DNA of 64,000 bases from Sycobia sp. Sy_11 (Eukaryota > Arthropoda > Insecta > Hymenoptera > Epichrysomallidae). This document shows positions 12,727-27,031 of the stretch, one piece after another. The stretch's first letter is position 1. Each line of letters begins with the position of its first letter. Where the stretch lies: positions 2,833,501 through 2,897,500 of the forward strand of contig JACCIC010000028.1 in NCBI GenBank assembly GCA_018907035.1. The letters are read 5' to 3'. The notes below the pieces were generated by a model, which did no database searches, had not been told where the DNA came from, and saw nothing but the letters and a program-made list of their open reading frames with translations. Made by a program: the position numbers and the translations under genes.

Positions 12727-14671
12727 ATAAAAGAGGGAAAAAGCGGATATCCGCAAACTAATAATTCTCGTGTCCTTTGATGATCGCTGTGGATATCATC
12801 TTTGTAAAATCGCGGGTAATTACTTTTTTTTCCAAATCACTATGCAATCGTTGATCCGAAGGCGTATGATGCATGCTTTCGTTCCACATGCGTCCGAGAA
12901 AATCATTACAAAGATTAATATTTATACGTTACTTCTACCCGCAAGCAATGAGAAACGGAAAAGATTTTATTGACATTACTTTTCATTCGTTAATTAGCAA
13001 TTAATTCATACATACGCACGTGTATACGTCAGTTTTCCGTCGTCCCGCTTCCCGAGACAATGGAAAAAACGAAACGCTCGTTAAGACCGGCGGCATCGCA
13101 GAAAACGCGCTGCAACATAACCGCGAACAATATCGTCGTTTTCTTTCCCCTCTTTTTCCCTCGACCTCGCCCCCCTCCCCTCCTCACCTCCCCCATCCCG
13201 CCCACCGCCCAGCCAGTCGCACATTTCAATTGACTCATTACCCCTTCTTCTCTGCTCTCGCAATCGCGCAGCCGCTGCTGCTGGCGCTGCTTCAGCTGCT
13301 GCTGTGCCTGGCCGCGGTCTCCGTCCTCGGCGACCTGCCGCCCGGCACCAGGAGGAACACCTACCTGCCGCCCGAGCCGACCAAGCCCGGCTACGACTAC
13401 AGCAAGCCCCCGGGCCCGCCGTTCGGGCCGTCGCCCAGGCCCAGCGGGCCGCCCCCGAGGCCCGGCACCAGCTTCCCGCCCGGGCCCCCGACGAGGCAGC
13501 CGCCCGGCCCGCCGACCTTCAGGCCGCCCACCGGGCCGCCGAGGCCGCCGGGCTACCCGACCGGACCAGCCAGCCCCGGAGACTCGGTGAGTAGTCGCGC
13601 GTCGAAAATTATCGAAACGAGTTTGAAGGATGGATTGCAATCTATAGTACGCTCCTGACGCGGGGATGTTATTTGAATTTTCTCAGTTTATAAGAAATTC
13701 ATTAATCCAGTCTCATTAATCGATTTAAGATATCAAAACTGTTCAAAGTATTTCCACTTATAATTATAGATTTTTATTATATAAGTATTTTTATTTTATA
13801 CATTACACTAGGTGAATTTCATATAATTGAGTCGCATCCGACTGAAAATAATGACTTTTTCATAATTAATTGAAATACCAAATCATTGAAACTGTACGAT
13901 GAAATCCATATGAAAGGCAATTATCCGTTTAAAAATAATTGCTGAAATTCTTCAATATAATAAGGAAAAAGTCGTGACCCTTACGCATTCGTAAGACGTT
14001 CGTATTTAAAAGATTTATTCGAAATAATAAAATACGTTTTATTGATTATTGTAGTGAGTTACGTTTTAATTTGATTAATTCTCGTTTTTTACCACAAATG
14101 ATGCATAACAGACGTTAAAAATTTTATTGCCTACTCTAGATTAAAGTGGCAAATAACCACAAAAAAAGGCAAACTAATAAAGACTCGTTTGACGACTACT
14201 ATTTCATCCATAGCTTTCCATATGAATCAGCGACTAGTCGCCTAAACTAACCGAGAAACAAATATACCTGACCAGTTCGTGAAATACTGCTAGATGGCGA
14301 GACTGAATGACAAATAGAACAGTAATAAATTTCGTATAAGGAGCGATGAAGAGCAGTACAGTTACTACTGTAAATCATCGAGATGTTGCATATTTTTCTT
14401 ACTATCTGTATCATAATTAACGATGAAATACCGAATGAAAGTCAACAAAGTGGTTTTGTCGAATATTTGGCCCATTTTTTACCGTTGAATGCCGGCGCCA
14501 ATTTGTCGGAACTGCATCTCGTGGCGGGAGCACAATTTTTCCTCGCTAATAATCCATCAGATCTTAGATGCATAAATTAACGCGTATACTAAGGAGCAGC
14601 GACATAAATAAAACCTCGGAGACAATCAAGTTCTTAAGTAGGCTTATAATTATTTCAGCAGCTTTGATATA

Positions 14672-14714
<43 letters not shown>

Positions 14715-17700
14715 TTCAAATTGCATAATGCATACGCGCGTTCCTCGTCAAAACAAATTTCCCACCGCAATAGGGGGTCGCATTAATATTTCATTGTTTG
14801 TCTGCAAATCGTCAGAGGAGCCATACAGCCAAGTCACATATATATATATATTATGTGCTGACGAGAACGACGGCGCTTAGAAAGCTTTCGCATGTGCAAT
14901 ACAATCCGCTGGCCGATCCGTCGCGATCCACACGCTCGATGTCCTGGAAAGAAAAAATAATGCGCGCGCGTAATAATTTAATACTACCCTCTCGGAACTA
15001 CCGACTTCACGTTACCGCACGTCGACGGCACCTTTATATATACACACTTCTTGTACTTATGTTCTCGTGCAGGTGGCACGCGAGTCGTCTATATATACGA
15101 GTACGTGTTGGTCGCCGGGGCGAGCGATAAAATTAAAACCGCCATCGGCCGCTTTTCAAAGCGCGTTCGCGCCATTCCCGGCAGTTTAACGAAAGCGCGC
15201 ACCGGATGGTCTTTTTGTCGGACGGCGCTGTCGTTTTTCTCTACCGTCGCGGGATCTTAACTCGCTCTTCGCCCACCCTCCGTCCTTCCCACTTCTTGCG
15301 CCGCTTTTCCATATCTCGACGTTTCGTGCGTTTCGCGCGAGACCCCCTCCCCCCCCCCCTCGTTCCCTCGGCCCCGTTTGCGTTGAAGCTGCTGCATAAC
15401 ACAGCAGCGGCGGTCGCGGCAAGCAGTTTTTATTCGTCCCGAATTTTTTTTCAAGCCAGGCTTCGTGTCCGATAAGACGATAGGCTGCACGATTCCGAGG
15501 ATCTGCGCCTGGCTTAATCTGTCGTTCTTTTTCTCTCCTTTTGCTTCGTCGCCCGTTTCGCTCTCTCGACTAATTTACGGCCGGGATTTGCGTTTTCGTC
15601 GTTTATGAGCCGGCTCGACGCGCTCACAATAATTTAACGATAATACGCCGGGGGTAGTTCTCGATTGGGATCGAAGGGGGGGGGGGAGGGGAGTGAGATC
15701 CTGGCTACATACGCCAGATATAAATCTAAAAGACGAATCGGAAGAATCATGCGTCCAGAATCTCGCGACTGTAGATTACCATGTAGTAAGAATGCGACAG
15801 CCGATGAATCGTACAGCGTCCGCGAAAAGAAAACGAGCGACGCCCCCCTGACTTTATTAAATTTCATCGAAACGCGCCCGGGAGACGAGCCGCTATACAG
15901 TTATATACATCATTTAATTGTCTTTGTACACTACAGGCTCTCTCTCTCTCTCTCTCTATTTCTCTCTCTCTCCCTATATACATATATAAATACACGTACG
16001 TATGTATACATATATTCATGCATATCCACTCGACTTGTCGCCTTTTTGCGTCGGGCTTTACGTTGCTCGTCGCGTCGGTGCGACCGAGAGAACGGAGGAG
16101 GGGTGCAGAAAAAAAGCAATAGGTGGTTTTGCGCTTCGGTTATTCTTTTTATGTTTTTTTTTTGTTTTTGTTATTTGTTTTTTGCTTTATATTCCGCTGC
16201 CGCCGCCGCCGCCGCACCCGCCCTTGATGTGATTAGAGCGGGCGAAAAACTCGGCTTACTTTGTCATATTAAAATTGCAAAAAGCTAGCTATAGAAATTA
16301 AATAATCTCCGAATGCAAGGGCGCGGGAGAGGCGCCCCCCGGGGGCGCTCGCGCGCGCTCTTTTAATTAATTAAATACTTAGCGGAATGAGCTCGGGTTT
16401 GTCTTGTACATCGCGGTATACACATAAATGGCGAACTCCTTGAAACGGAACGCAGTTTCAGCGGCAGCAGCCAGCAGCTGAGTTATTCCCGTTCCAAGTT
16501 CCGGAGCAGTAGCAGAGACACGATTTTTTTTCTCTTTCTCCTGCTTTTTTCTTTCTTTCTTTCTTCCGTTTTTTTTTGGGACTCAAGCGTATTGTTTACT
16601 GCCACTTATATAATAAACGTGGAACGAAGGAGGGAGGAAAATGGAAACAGCCGGAGGCGCGACGCAACGAAGCCAATTAATTAATTAGCTAATTAATACC
16701 GGTTATTAATGGAGATTTTTATCTCTTTGTATTGCGATTATGCCCACGTCTGATGCTCTGTTTCTGTTAGGTGTACAATGGTCTATATAGGCACACTCGC
16801 GTGTACAATGAAAAAAGTGAAGCCGAAATTGTAAAAAGAGTTGTGTCATAATGAAATAGCACTTGATGGCACTTGAGCGTCCATCGTGCATTATAAGTAT
16901 TTTCAACAGAAAATGTATTCGTCTATAAAAATCTTTGATTTACGGCCTTATATAAATGTTAATGCACTTAATAAAACAAAACAGAGTGCGTATAATAATA
17001 CTCTGCATTTTTCTCCAAGATCTGTGAAAGACGATAGTAAAAAATTTTTATTGGCAAGATAAATGGTAATCTAGAAGTGAAAGCGCTCTTATCGCCGTTA
17101 CATTTATACCGTTTCGTGCATAACTCAGACCGTATAAGTTTTAATGATCGCCACCAGTGAGCGTTACAAATTCTTATAAAATTAATATTATGCCACCGAT
17201 GTTGCATTTATACGTTATTAGATGCAATAATAGGCTTAGATAATTATCTCCTGAACGAGCTGAAGAATTAAAAGCGATAAACACAGCGTGAAATCGAGCT
17301 AACCACGACACCCCATTCAATTCCATTGGCGATCGTAAAAACGTAGCTATGAAATTCTCTTAATGTACGTTTTTTTTTTTTAATCTCCATTCTCTATAAC
17401 ACTATCTGTACAGGATTATTTATATGTATAGAAAAAAATTTATACTTAAAAATTTAGCGCCGCTAGACCGAGGAACGGTATAAAGAATTTAGTGAAACAA
17501 ATTTAAATCATAAGTTAAATTTTCAAGATCGTTTGCGAGGTTTCGAAAGGCAATTTTCTAAACATTGACAATTGCCTGGGAGGAAATTAAGTCAAAAATG
17601 GAGACTTTATCTTACAAGATATACGCGAGAAAACGTGTATTTGAAAGATGAAATTTCAATTCTGACAAAATTTAAGTCAACGTAACTCTGAAAGAACATT

Positions 17701-20700
17701 TCGCCCTGATCACGTCACTAAGATGACAGGTGGTCTAATCTTAGACGAACGATGCTTGATGAAAAATCAAAGAAGTGAATAACATAAAGATATATAATTT
17801 GATTGCGGGAACGCGCAATGTTGCTTTAAGACGGGTAATGTTAAATTTATCATTGCGTACATCTTATAAAATAATATATATAGCGAGCCACAAGTTTAAC
17901 AAGCTAAATTCGTGAACGATAGAACGAGAATAATTATAAAACAAGTAATATTTCGCTCCCGCAATTAATATCTTCATATTATTAAGTTCTTTGGTTTTTG
18001 ATCAAGCATCGTGCGTCTAAGATTAGTACATCTGCCATCTTACGGACGAGCCCAGCAGGTGATCTAGTGCAAAATGTTTTCCATTCATGTATGCAACTTT
18101 ATTGGCAATTTTAACTCCATCTTTCAAATATATTTTTTTTTCTCCCATATTTCTTAAAAAATCAAATCTTCATATTCGGTAGACAGTTGTCAATATTCAT
18201 AGCATTGCTCTGTAAATCTTCTCAAGTCAATAAAATTGAATTTATCAGTTAAAACCGTACATTACAGTTCAATAATTTGTAGTAATTCAATTTTTTTTCT
18301 CTACATTTCCTCTATTAAAATGCATTCCTAGTGTTTCAATTTGCGTTTATTAATATTTTAATTTTCTTCGCACAGTTCTAGTTTTGCTCGAAATTAATTT
18401 CTCCGACACGAATTTAATCGCGCAAATTGAACGGTCGGAGTAAATCGATTGTTTTTCCGTAATTATTATTTTCTAAACTGGTTATGAAACTGTTCCGTGA
18501 TGTCGTAAAAAAGATTTTTAATCAAAATAATAAAATTCTGGCATGTTAAGGAATCGATTAAAGATAAAAGAATCTTCTAGCCGGGCAGTTTCGTAGTTAA
18601 TTCGAAAGCAAGCATTACGACGGCCAAGAAAAATTCATCCTGGCTAAATGGTCGGCAATTCGAATGTCAGACGGGACCGACGAGAAAAGAGGGTCCGACG
18701 ATAATGATAGACGGACGAAGCGATACTCGAACCACCGCTGTTCTTCGACCTTTCGGCCGAAGCTCGCGCCACCGTCACCCTAAAGCCCCAAACCATCGGG
18801 AAATTTTACGCGCGGCCTGCCGTCCGTAATTACAACCGAGACCGCTCGAGTAAACCGCACTGCTGTATCTCCTGGCGAGAAAATCCGATAGGGAATCATA
18901 TGGCCGCGGAGACGTTACGCGAGCCAACTTCTACAGCGTGTGGGAGGGGGCGGGGGGAGGGTGTCCGATTTATCATTGCTCGGCCGCCGCTCGTGTCTTC
19001 CATCAATTGCGTGCCATCCCGCCCTCCTCCACCCGTTGATTAATAACGATTGTTATGCGAGGACTGCCGCGTAACGGACGCGCCGAGATAGCGTGGAAGA
19101 AAGCGAGCGGGGACGGCCGCGCGCGCCCGACTCCCTAGCGCCGATCGATCAATTACGCATTTATCGGACGAATTTCTAATGCAATTGGCTCGCGGGAGGG
19201 CGTCGGCGCTCGCATTTGAATATCAGTTTCGCGGGTCTCGAGAGTGCCGTGTGTAAAGAAACGTTTGACAACGATACCGCGCACCTCTCGAGGCGTACGA
19301 CTCTTGGTCTAGGAGACCTATATATGCACGGGAACTTGATCTGCCGGATCGCTGTACGTTAATTTTATAACTGTGGAGTTTTTCGAAATTAAATTAATAA
19401 ATACTTTAATCGGTCTTACAGTCCTTATAATATGATATATTAACTAAAATAATGGCAGTCAGACTATCCTTGTTTATTATTACCCCCGAAGAATCTCAAA
19501 TAAAACTTTAAAATTAGTAAATTTAATCAGATTAAAAATTGAAACTAATAAATTAAAATCAGCATAAAATAAAATAAAATAATATAACATAAAATAAAAA
19601 TAGAAATGATAAAAATAATAAAATTTGTAATTTATTTTTTTTTTGGCTCATTCTTTATTTCTAAATTTAAATTAGTATACGACATTGTTGATTCGGAAAG
19701 CTTAAGTTTTAGTGTATATTTTTCAGCCAAAGATTTATATTTCCGTTTACTGATATACCTTGTCCAATTGGACATACAATCGCTTAGACTCGAGCAAACT
19801 GAATCTTCAGCCATTTAATGATAATGAAATACTTCAATTCAATACATTTTCCATTGATCGGGTAACTGGCTTACTCTAACACCTATACGCGTACATCGAT
19901 AATCGTGTAAATTCATATCCCAGAAACACCTGTCTACCGCGCCCTAGAAAATATATATATATGTATATATATATCTGGGCCAGCAGGCGCTCGCGTGCCA
20001 CGCACCCGTACGTTAGATTATTTAAAGTATAAGGGCCGTTTGCGCGCGCGCGCGCACGCGGACGCTTATTAAGGCGGCCCCGATGACATTAACCCTTAGT
20101 CGTTGCCGCCTGCCGACTTTTTGAGGACACAGACACGCGCGCCAGAGACGCGGACGCGAGCACCGCTGGCGGACATTGCATATTGCCGCGGCAGCGGTAT
20201 CGAGAAAAGCACTCGTGTATAACAACGCACCGGTGTGTCACGTAAGCGTTCTCTCCATGACCACCTCTGTGTACGTGGATCGGCTGAAAAATGCGCCCTT
20301 CCAATTGTTCCCGGTCTGACGCGCGGTTGAAACAGACGGCAAGGAGCGGGGACAGGCGGATAGGTAGCTGGGGGATAACGCAAGGTTCGTCGTCGTAACG
20401 CAAACGCTACGCTCCGTCAGCTGTGTTTTCGAGCGAACGGGGGCGAAAGAAGTCTCTCTCCGCGAATTCCGGATAGTTTTAAGTACGGAAAGAGACGGGT
20501 TGAATGAGGGGTGGGGGAGGGGTGGCGAGCGTCTACCGCTTACTCTCAGCCGTTAAACAGCACTATATACCGATGTTACATAAAGGCGAAACGCGAGATT
20601 AGCATTGTTTCGCGAGCCCTTTGAAATCAAAAGCAAGCTCGTATAATAGCGTATAATATATATATACAGATCTACCTTGTCTCTTTATACAAGACAGCGT

Positions 20701-21650
20701 CGAGGCCGAACTACGAGTATTTTTGCGGTAAGAGGCCGTCATCATACTTTACCTCGCTCCGCTAACGGATGATGCTCGATTTGGATGCGCTGTCTGGCGA
20801 ATTATGGCGCGGATCGGATTACTCATCTGTAATCGAATTATTCCTTGATTACGAAATGTTCAATGCCCTTATTTATTCCGCGTTATTCCTTAGAAGAATA
20901 GAAATAAGCTTCTTCGATTTCTGATGGAAAGACTAAAACGATTTATGTAAAATCTGGAATACAATAAAAGTTCTTGTGCTTATCGTGTCGTCTCTAGTCC
21001 GCTCAACTGTAAGGGTTTTTCCGCACTCACAACTCAGATATGTTAACAATATTGAAATTAAAAACTTGGGAAAAACAATTTATGACAAAAATTTGATATT
21101 ATTCATAAGTATATGATAACATTTACATTTTTAATGTCATTAAAAAAATCTCTTTGCTCCATGTAATTGCTGTTCGAGATAGAACTGCAGCTATTTTTAC
21201 AAATGTTCACTAAAGCTTTACCTGCAGATTTATTACGATCTTTTATCGAAATAACTGCGCTGAATATTCTAATGTAAGCATTATTGAAATCTTCTTTCTT
21301 GAGTATCGTTCGCTATTGAGACGTGTAAAGAACACTCTTGATATACGTGAAAAATACAACGGACGATTTTTTTTTAAAGTGTTGGACTAGCGTAGCCCTC
21401 ATTGAACGCGGACTATACAATTTTATTATCCGTATAAGCAGAGAAGTGACTTTCTTTAATTGAGCATAAGTGGAATTGAAACGTATCGGGTAGTTTTCGC
21501 AAACTACACTTGCCACATTAAATTATCTCTGTGCTCCGCCACAAGGGATGCCGCGAATCGCTCGCGAAACGAGATACCGGAGAAACCGTCGCTTTTGAAA
21601 TACGATACCTGAAGTACTCGAAGACATTAGCAACGTATATTTATGTATGC

Positions 21651-21708
<58 letters not shown>

Positions 21709-21792
21709 ATAGATGCACGAATGCAACACTGCCTAATAAACTTCTGTATGCTGTACTGTATACTCTGCGAGCGCGAGAGAGAGCGAGAGGGA

Positions 21793-21837
<45 letters not shown>

Positions 21838-22320
21838 AGACTGGTGGCGAGGAAGAGAAAAAGGCAGAGGAATATGGATGTATTTATAATCTTACATAGA
21901 GAAAAGTGTGAGGGAGATAGGGAGGCAAAGGAGAACGCTATCCGAGCGCATTCATTAATAAATCAAGCGCCGAATGCGAACAATAAAATTTCTCAACGAA
22001 TTCGGGAGCTCGCAAAAAAAAAAAAAAATACAGGCGCACGAGGATACGGCTAAGAACCCACGGGGCGTTGCAACGACGACGGTGCGTCGCAGCGTCTTAT
22101 GGCGCCTCATTCTCACGTATAGCGGCGGCGCCTCAATCAGCCTCCGACCGGTAAATAATTTTTCCCGCGCGCGTATAAATGCAGTCCCACGGCGCAAGAG
22201 GGTAAGGCAATATCTGATATATATATATATATATATATACGTGTGTATAGTCTCACGTGTACGCGCGTGATTTATCATTGTAAGAGCCGCCGATGCACGC
22301 GTATCTATAGATACAGATAC

Positions 22321-22384
<64 letters not shown>

Positions 22385-22871
22385 TATGTATAATATGTAT
22401 ACGTGCTCGCAAGATAAACATCTTGAATTTATCGAGAGTCGGTGGGTGGCTACACGGGTGGGAGGGTAAGGGAGGGCGAGGCAGGTGGGCGCTGGAGGGG
22501 GGGGGGAGGCAGGGTCTAGGGAGAATTCGCCGAGAGGATGCCGCGGCGTTGTAATGTGATTCGATCGGCTGCGCGCACACCGACAAGCCAGCGCGCGCCC
22601 GCCCGCGTTACATGCAGGCACGCGAGCCATCGTAAAAGAGCAAAGGCTGGTTAATCCCCCTTTCCCCGCTCCCGCGACCCGTCGCCCTGCCCCCACGCGC
22701 CCCCTCTCGCGCGCGCACGCTGACATTTCGATTTTCCCTCGTTGGCGTTTCGCCCGCCTGGCGCTCCTCCGCCGTATTCCCCAGTTTTTTGTTGTCGCCC
22801 CTCCCCGCCCCGACTTCCTTTTTTCTTCCTCCTTATTCCCTTCCTTTCTCGGCGCGCTTATCGCTTCCGAG

Positions 22872-22918
<47 letters not shown>

Positions 22919-23854
22919 GAGAGGACGCGCGCCGTAGCCGCCAGGCCCGACTTATATACGTCCGCGCACATTCCCCCCGACACATTCGCGTGTCGGGCGA
23001 TCGCAAATTTTGCCACCCCGCAGCCCGGCGCTACATAACAGCGCCGTAAGCCCGACTGCGAGTGTATGCGCGCGCGCGCGCGCGCCCCGCCCGCTGTCCC
23101 AGATATGAGGTCTGAATCTCGAGAAGGCTACACGGCGTGAAAGGCTCACGATGTTTTCCACTTTTTGTTCTTTTCTCTCGCCTTTAACATCGGAACTTTT
23201 TCAGATTTCGGCTGGATCTGGATGTATACACACACACACACACACACATGTATATGTCTGTGTTTGTGTGTGTGTGTATATATACACACACATATATATG
23301 AACAGATCTTAAAAATGCCATTTTAAAGCAATGTTTTTGTGCAAATAATTTATACAACGGTGCATTACAATACACGCCCGCGAATGCCATAATACGTCCT
23401 CCCGTGCCTCGGAAAAAGAGTCATTATTTAATAAAGACCGTAATTGCACCTTCCAATCGCGCCCCTCGTTAAATTATACATATAGCACCTACGTTCTTTT
23501 GCCGCGAGTTTCTCATGACTCGTGGAAAAACCGAATTTTCCCGCGTACGCGCTGTTTACTTCATCGCGGGGGAGGGCGAGTTGGCGAGGGTAGGTGGGCT
23601 CCTTAAAAATTACCATAATAAGAAACTTTACACCTGGCGCACACGCGTGCGGACGGGCGGTCGCGCGATCGTGTGAATCTAGATATGAGCGCAAGCGTCT
23701 CGGTCTTGATGATGGGGAGGGGCGAGAGGGCGGGACCTCCAGAACTTGACGTTTCGAAAGGAAAAAAAGTTTTATTTAGTCCGCCTATAATATATGTATT
23801 AGAATGCAATAACCAACATTGCAACTATATAACGATCGCCGCGATAGTTTATGG

Positions 23855-23946
<92 letters not shown>

Positions 23947-25159
23947 TTGTGTTGGTGCACACACACACATAAGTGTATTTACACTTATTATTAATATATT
24001 AAGTGAATTATACTCTAGCACGTCGTTATGACGAGCGCAGATTGTAAGGCCTCTGTCAAGAGCGTTAAAGAATCTCAATCGATATTTGAATTTATACGTT
24101 TATATTACATAATATAATGAAGCAATAAAAATTGTGCGAATAATCACGTATTTATTATTCCATAATGAAGGCCATATGTCAACCGATCAGATGCATTCCT
24201 TTTATTTTCCTAGAAGCGTAAATTTGAGCAATATATGTACATTGCCGCTGTGTTGAGAAATTGTTTTTAATTAATTGTAACCAATTTGAAATTTCTAATT
24301 AATCAAAATTAGATTTTCCATATAAAGTAAGGAATTCCATTAAAAATAATCCATAAAAAATAAAAATCATTTACGGTGCATAATTTTCCGTAATAAAAAT
24401 GTCTGTGAAAAAGAATAAAATTATTCCGAAAGCATTTTCATTTAATATCTCTTATAACAGTAGGCGTTAAAGTACACTTTAACGTCGTCATTTGCTTTTT
24501 TAAAAAGTGTACTTAAAATTCGTGCCGGACAATAAACTGTGTTCTTCGGTCCGTTCTCGAATATTGCTATATTAAAAACAAATATTAATTTATAACTTAA
24601 ATAACACTAATAGTCTAATCTTTATAATAATGCATTAATGTACGCATGAAATACAGAACATTGAGAATGTATAAAAACTATCGTATTCGATTGTTAAAGC
24701 TTTGCTATTACATTGTCATTTTTTTCGAAGGAAAACGAACGCAGCACGTTCGATATAGGCGAATAAATGATCTATTAGAAAAGGAAAGAAAGCCTATTCG
24801 TTAAACGGCAAAAAATCGACTGGGAGGAAAAGCTTGTGATTGCGCTTGTATATCGATAGGTGAAAAAGTGAGATGGATGGCGTGGCGGAATTGAGAAAAA
24901 GAAAAAGAAGAACCGTCACAGAGCGGGAGAGAGAGAGAGAGAGAGAGAGAGAAAGGGGGAGAAAGAGAGAGAGGGAGACAGAGAGATGGAGAGAGAGAAT
25001 CAGAAAAGAGAGAAGGAAAGGTGAGCGCAAAGGAAAGGCAAAGGAAGAAAAAGCGTATAGGGAAATGGCGAGGCGCGCGAGTGCGATACGACAGGTAAAT
25101 TGCAAAGGCTGCGGGAGTGATTTGTACACTCGCCGACGTAGAGCGGAAGCCAATGCGCG

Positions 25160-25214
<55 letters not shown>

Positions 25215-27000
25215 CACCCATGCGGGAGAGTCTCGTCAACTCCCAGCGCCTCTCCAGCCCCACCCCACGTTTCGGCATTCGCTTAAAATCAAACGCGTAA
25301 GAGCTGCGCCCGCTAATATTTCTCTTCTCCGTGCCCTCCTCCTACCCCGCACCCTTCCAAAGTCGCCCCCCCCCCTTTCTCTCTCTCTCACACACACACT
25401 CGCTCTACAGCCCGCGCGCCGCTGGGGATCTCAGGAAGAATCACGAGGAATGCAATTTCGATTCGACAACCGCTCCGAGTGCGCGCGGCTTGTTTGCTCG
25501 TGCGGTGATGTGCCGCCGTCAGACGGGGGCGGGGGAGCGGGGAGAAATCAAATAACGGTTAATTATTGGGATTCTTAATGCGCGCTCGATTGCGCGTATC
25601 CGCGATGAAATAGAGCTTGTATATGAATATCGGGGACTGCTGTACTTACGCTACCTGGGCAAGTGCCGATGAATTTTTAATTTCAGCGCGCCTCGCGTTT
25701 AACGAGCGCCCTGCGCGAGTCCGCTGGAATGGACGGCGAGCGCGAAACGCGGGGAACAAAAAAAAAAAAAAAAAAAAAAAAACTGGAACAGAAAGAAAAA
25801 GAGATTCGAACAACTCGGACGTGGAAATAAAAGATTATAGAGAATAGCGTGTAAACCAGGGAAATAAAGAAAAAATTCCCATTATCTGTCAAGAATAAAT
25901 TGTCTGTCGGGCCGCTCGGACGCGAACTGTTACAATAGAAGAGCCACGCGCACGATACGTAATATTGTTCTTTGTAGAAATTTATCCCATTAGTCCTGGA
26001 CAAAATACCATTGTGCGCGATATACCAATTTTTTTTCCCCCAGCCCTTTGAGGTATTTGCTATTTACGTCCTATATTTTAGATAGAATTCGTCTCGCTAC
26101 TTCCAGGAAGGGTTTATTTTTTAAATTTATAAATATTCATCTGCGTGAATCGGTGAAAAATTTTCGGCGGTCTACTCGATTTTCAGGTGGGAATGAGAAT
26201 AGCTCTTTCTTTGCTGTAAATAGGTCGTTGATAGTTCGATGGCATCGTAAGTTCGCTCGTAGACCAGATAATCGATTAACGTAATCGGTTGAGATTTACG
26301 AAGCCGAAAAATGTGCATCTCTATCCTATCGCAAATTTGAAAACTTAGACCTATGGGTAAAAAGTTCATAACATTTAGAAAAATTAATGCAAGCTGTAGG
26401 AAATTGCAAAAATGAAACTAAACTTTTTTCCTATTAAAGATTGTTTTTCTAATTTGTAGAAAATAGCAGAAATATTTAATGCAAAGTTATTTAGTTTATA
26501 ATCTATGAAGATACCTTTATTTAGAATCGAATTACTTCAATATTATATGCAAACGACTTTTGGAGTTATTTGCCTAATTTAGACTTATATTGTGAAAGTT
26601 TTAACATAACTAATTACACATTAATGTAGATTATAGATTGAATCTAAATTCATCATTTCCATTGATATTTCGCCAATTTATTGAAATATTTTTTAATTTA
26701 ATTTAAAAAAACAACGAATTTTTACATCGTATAACGTATTCTCTTTCCATTCCCCCCCAGCACGGCGACAACCACGTCCACGAGCCCGGCATGCCGTTCG
26801 ACTTCAACTACGCGGTGAAGGAGGACGCCTACGGCAACGACTACTCCCACAACGCCATCAGCGACGGCGACGTGACGCGCGGCGAGTACCGGGTGCAGCT
26901 GCCCGACGGCAGGACGCAGATCGTCCGCTACACCGCCGACTGGAAGCACGGCTTCACGGCCCAGGTCTCGTACGAGGGCACGCCGCGCTTCGGCGGCGGG

Positions 27001-27031
<31 letters not shown>

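Larger units (their letters stand above)
4300..13271 (+). other. Intron 2 (8,972 bp)
   Basis: The donor is GTAATC at 4300. The acceptor, GCAATCGCGCAG ending at 13271, is preceded by a C/T-rich stretch. The interior alternates between CpG-rich blocks (4300-6450, 8000-8850, 9850-10750, 11500-12120) and AT-rich blocks (6450-8000, 10750-11500, 12120-13010). It carries many TA, GA, CA, AAC and TATG arrays and a strong G-quadruplex motif at 5238. No coding exon, RNA gene or transposon coding sequence was recognised. Long open frames here are repeat translations such as (YI)n and (RE)n. Confidence 0.7.
13587..26760 (+). other. Intron 3 (13,174 bp)
   Basis: The donor is GTGAGT. The acceptor is a long pyrimidine/C8 tract ending in CAG at 26760, with TATAAC upstream as a plausible branch site. 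The interior holds AT-rich blocks (13650-14850, 16650-18650, 19350-19980, 20830-21500, 23960-24850, 26000-26750) and CpG-rich blocks between them. It contains a large inverted repeat (17500-18258), numerous microsatellites and several G-quadruplex motifs. No coding exon, RNA gene or recognisable transposase was found. Confidence 0.75.

Noticed and set aside
13029..13640. 203-residue open frame on the minus strand
   Set aside because: It is the antisense shadow of the Pro/Gly-rich exon; GC-rich codons read backwards stay open and give an Arg/Gly-rich product with no family.
25758..25782. Poly(A) run as the tail of a retrogene or LINE
   Set aside because: No upstream reverse-transcriptase-like or processed-gene sequence and no flanking duplication was seen.
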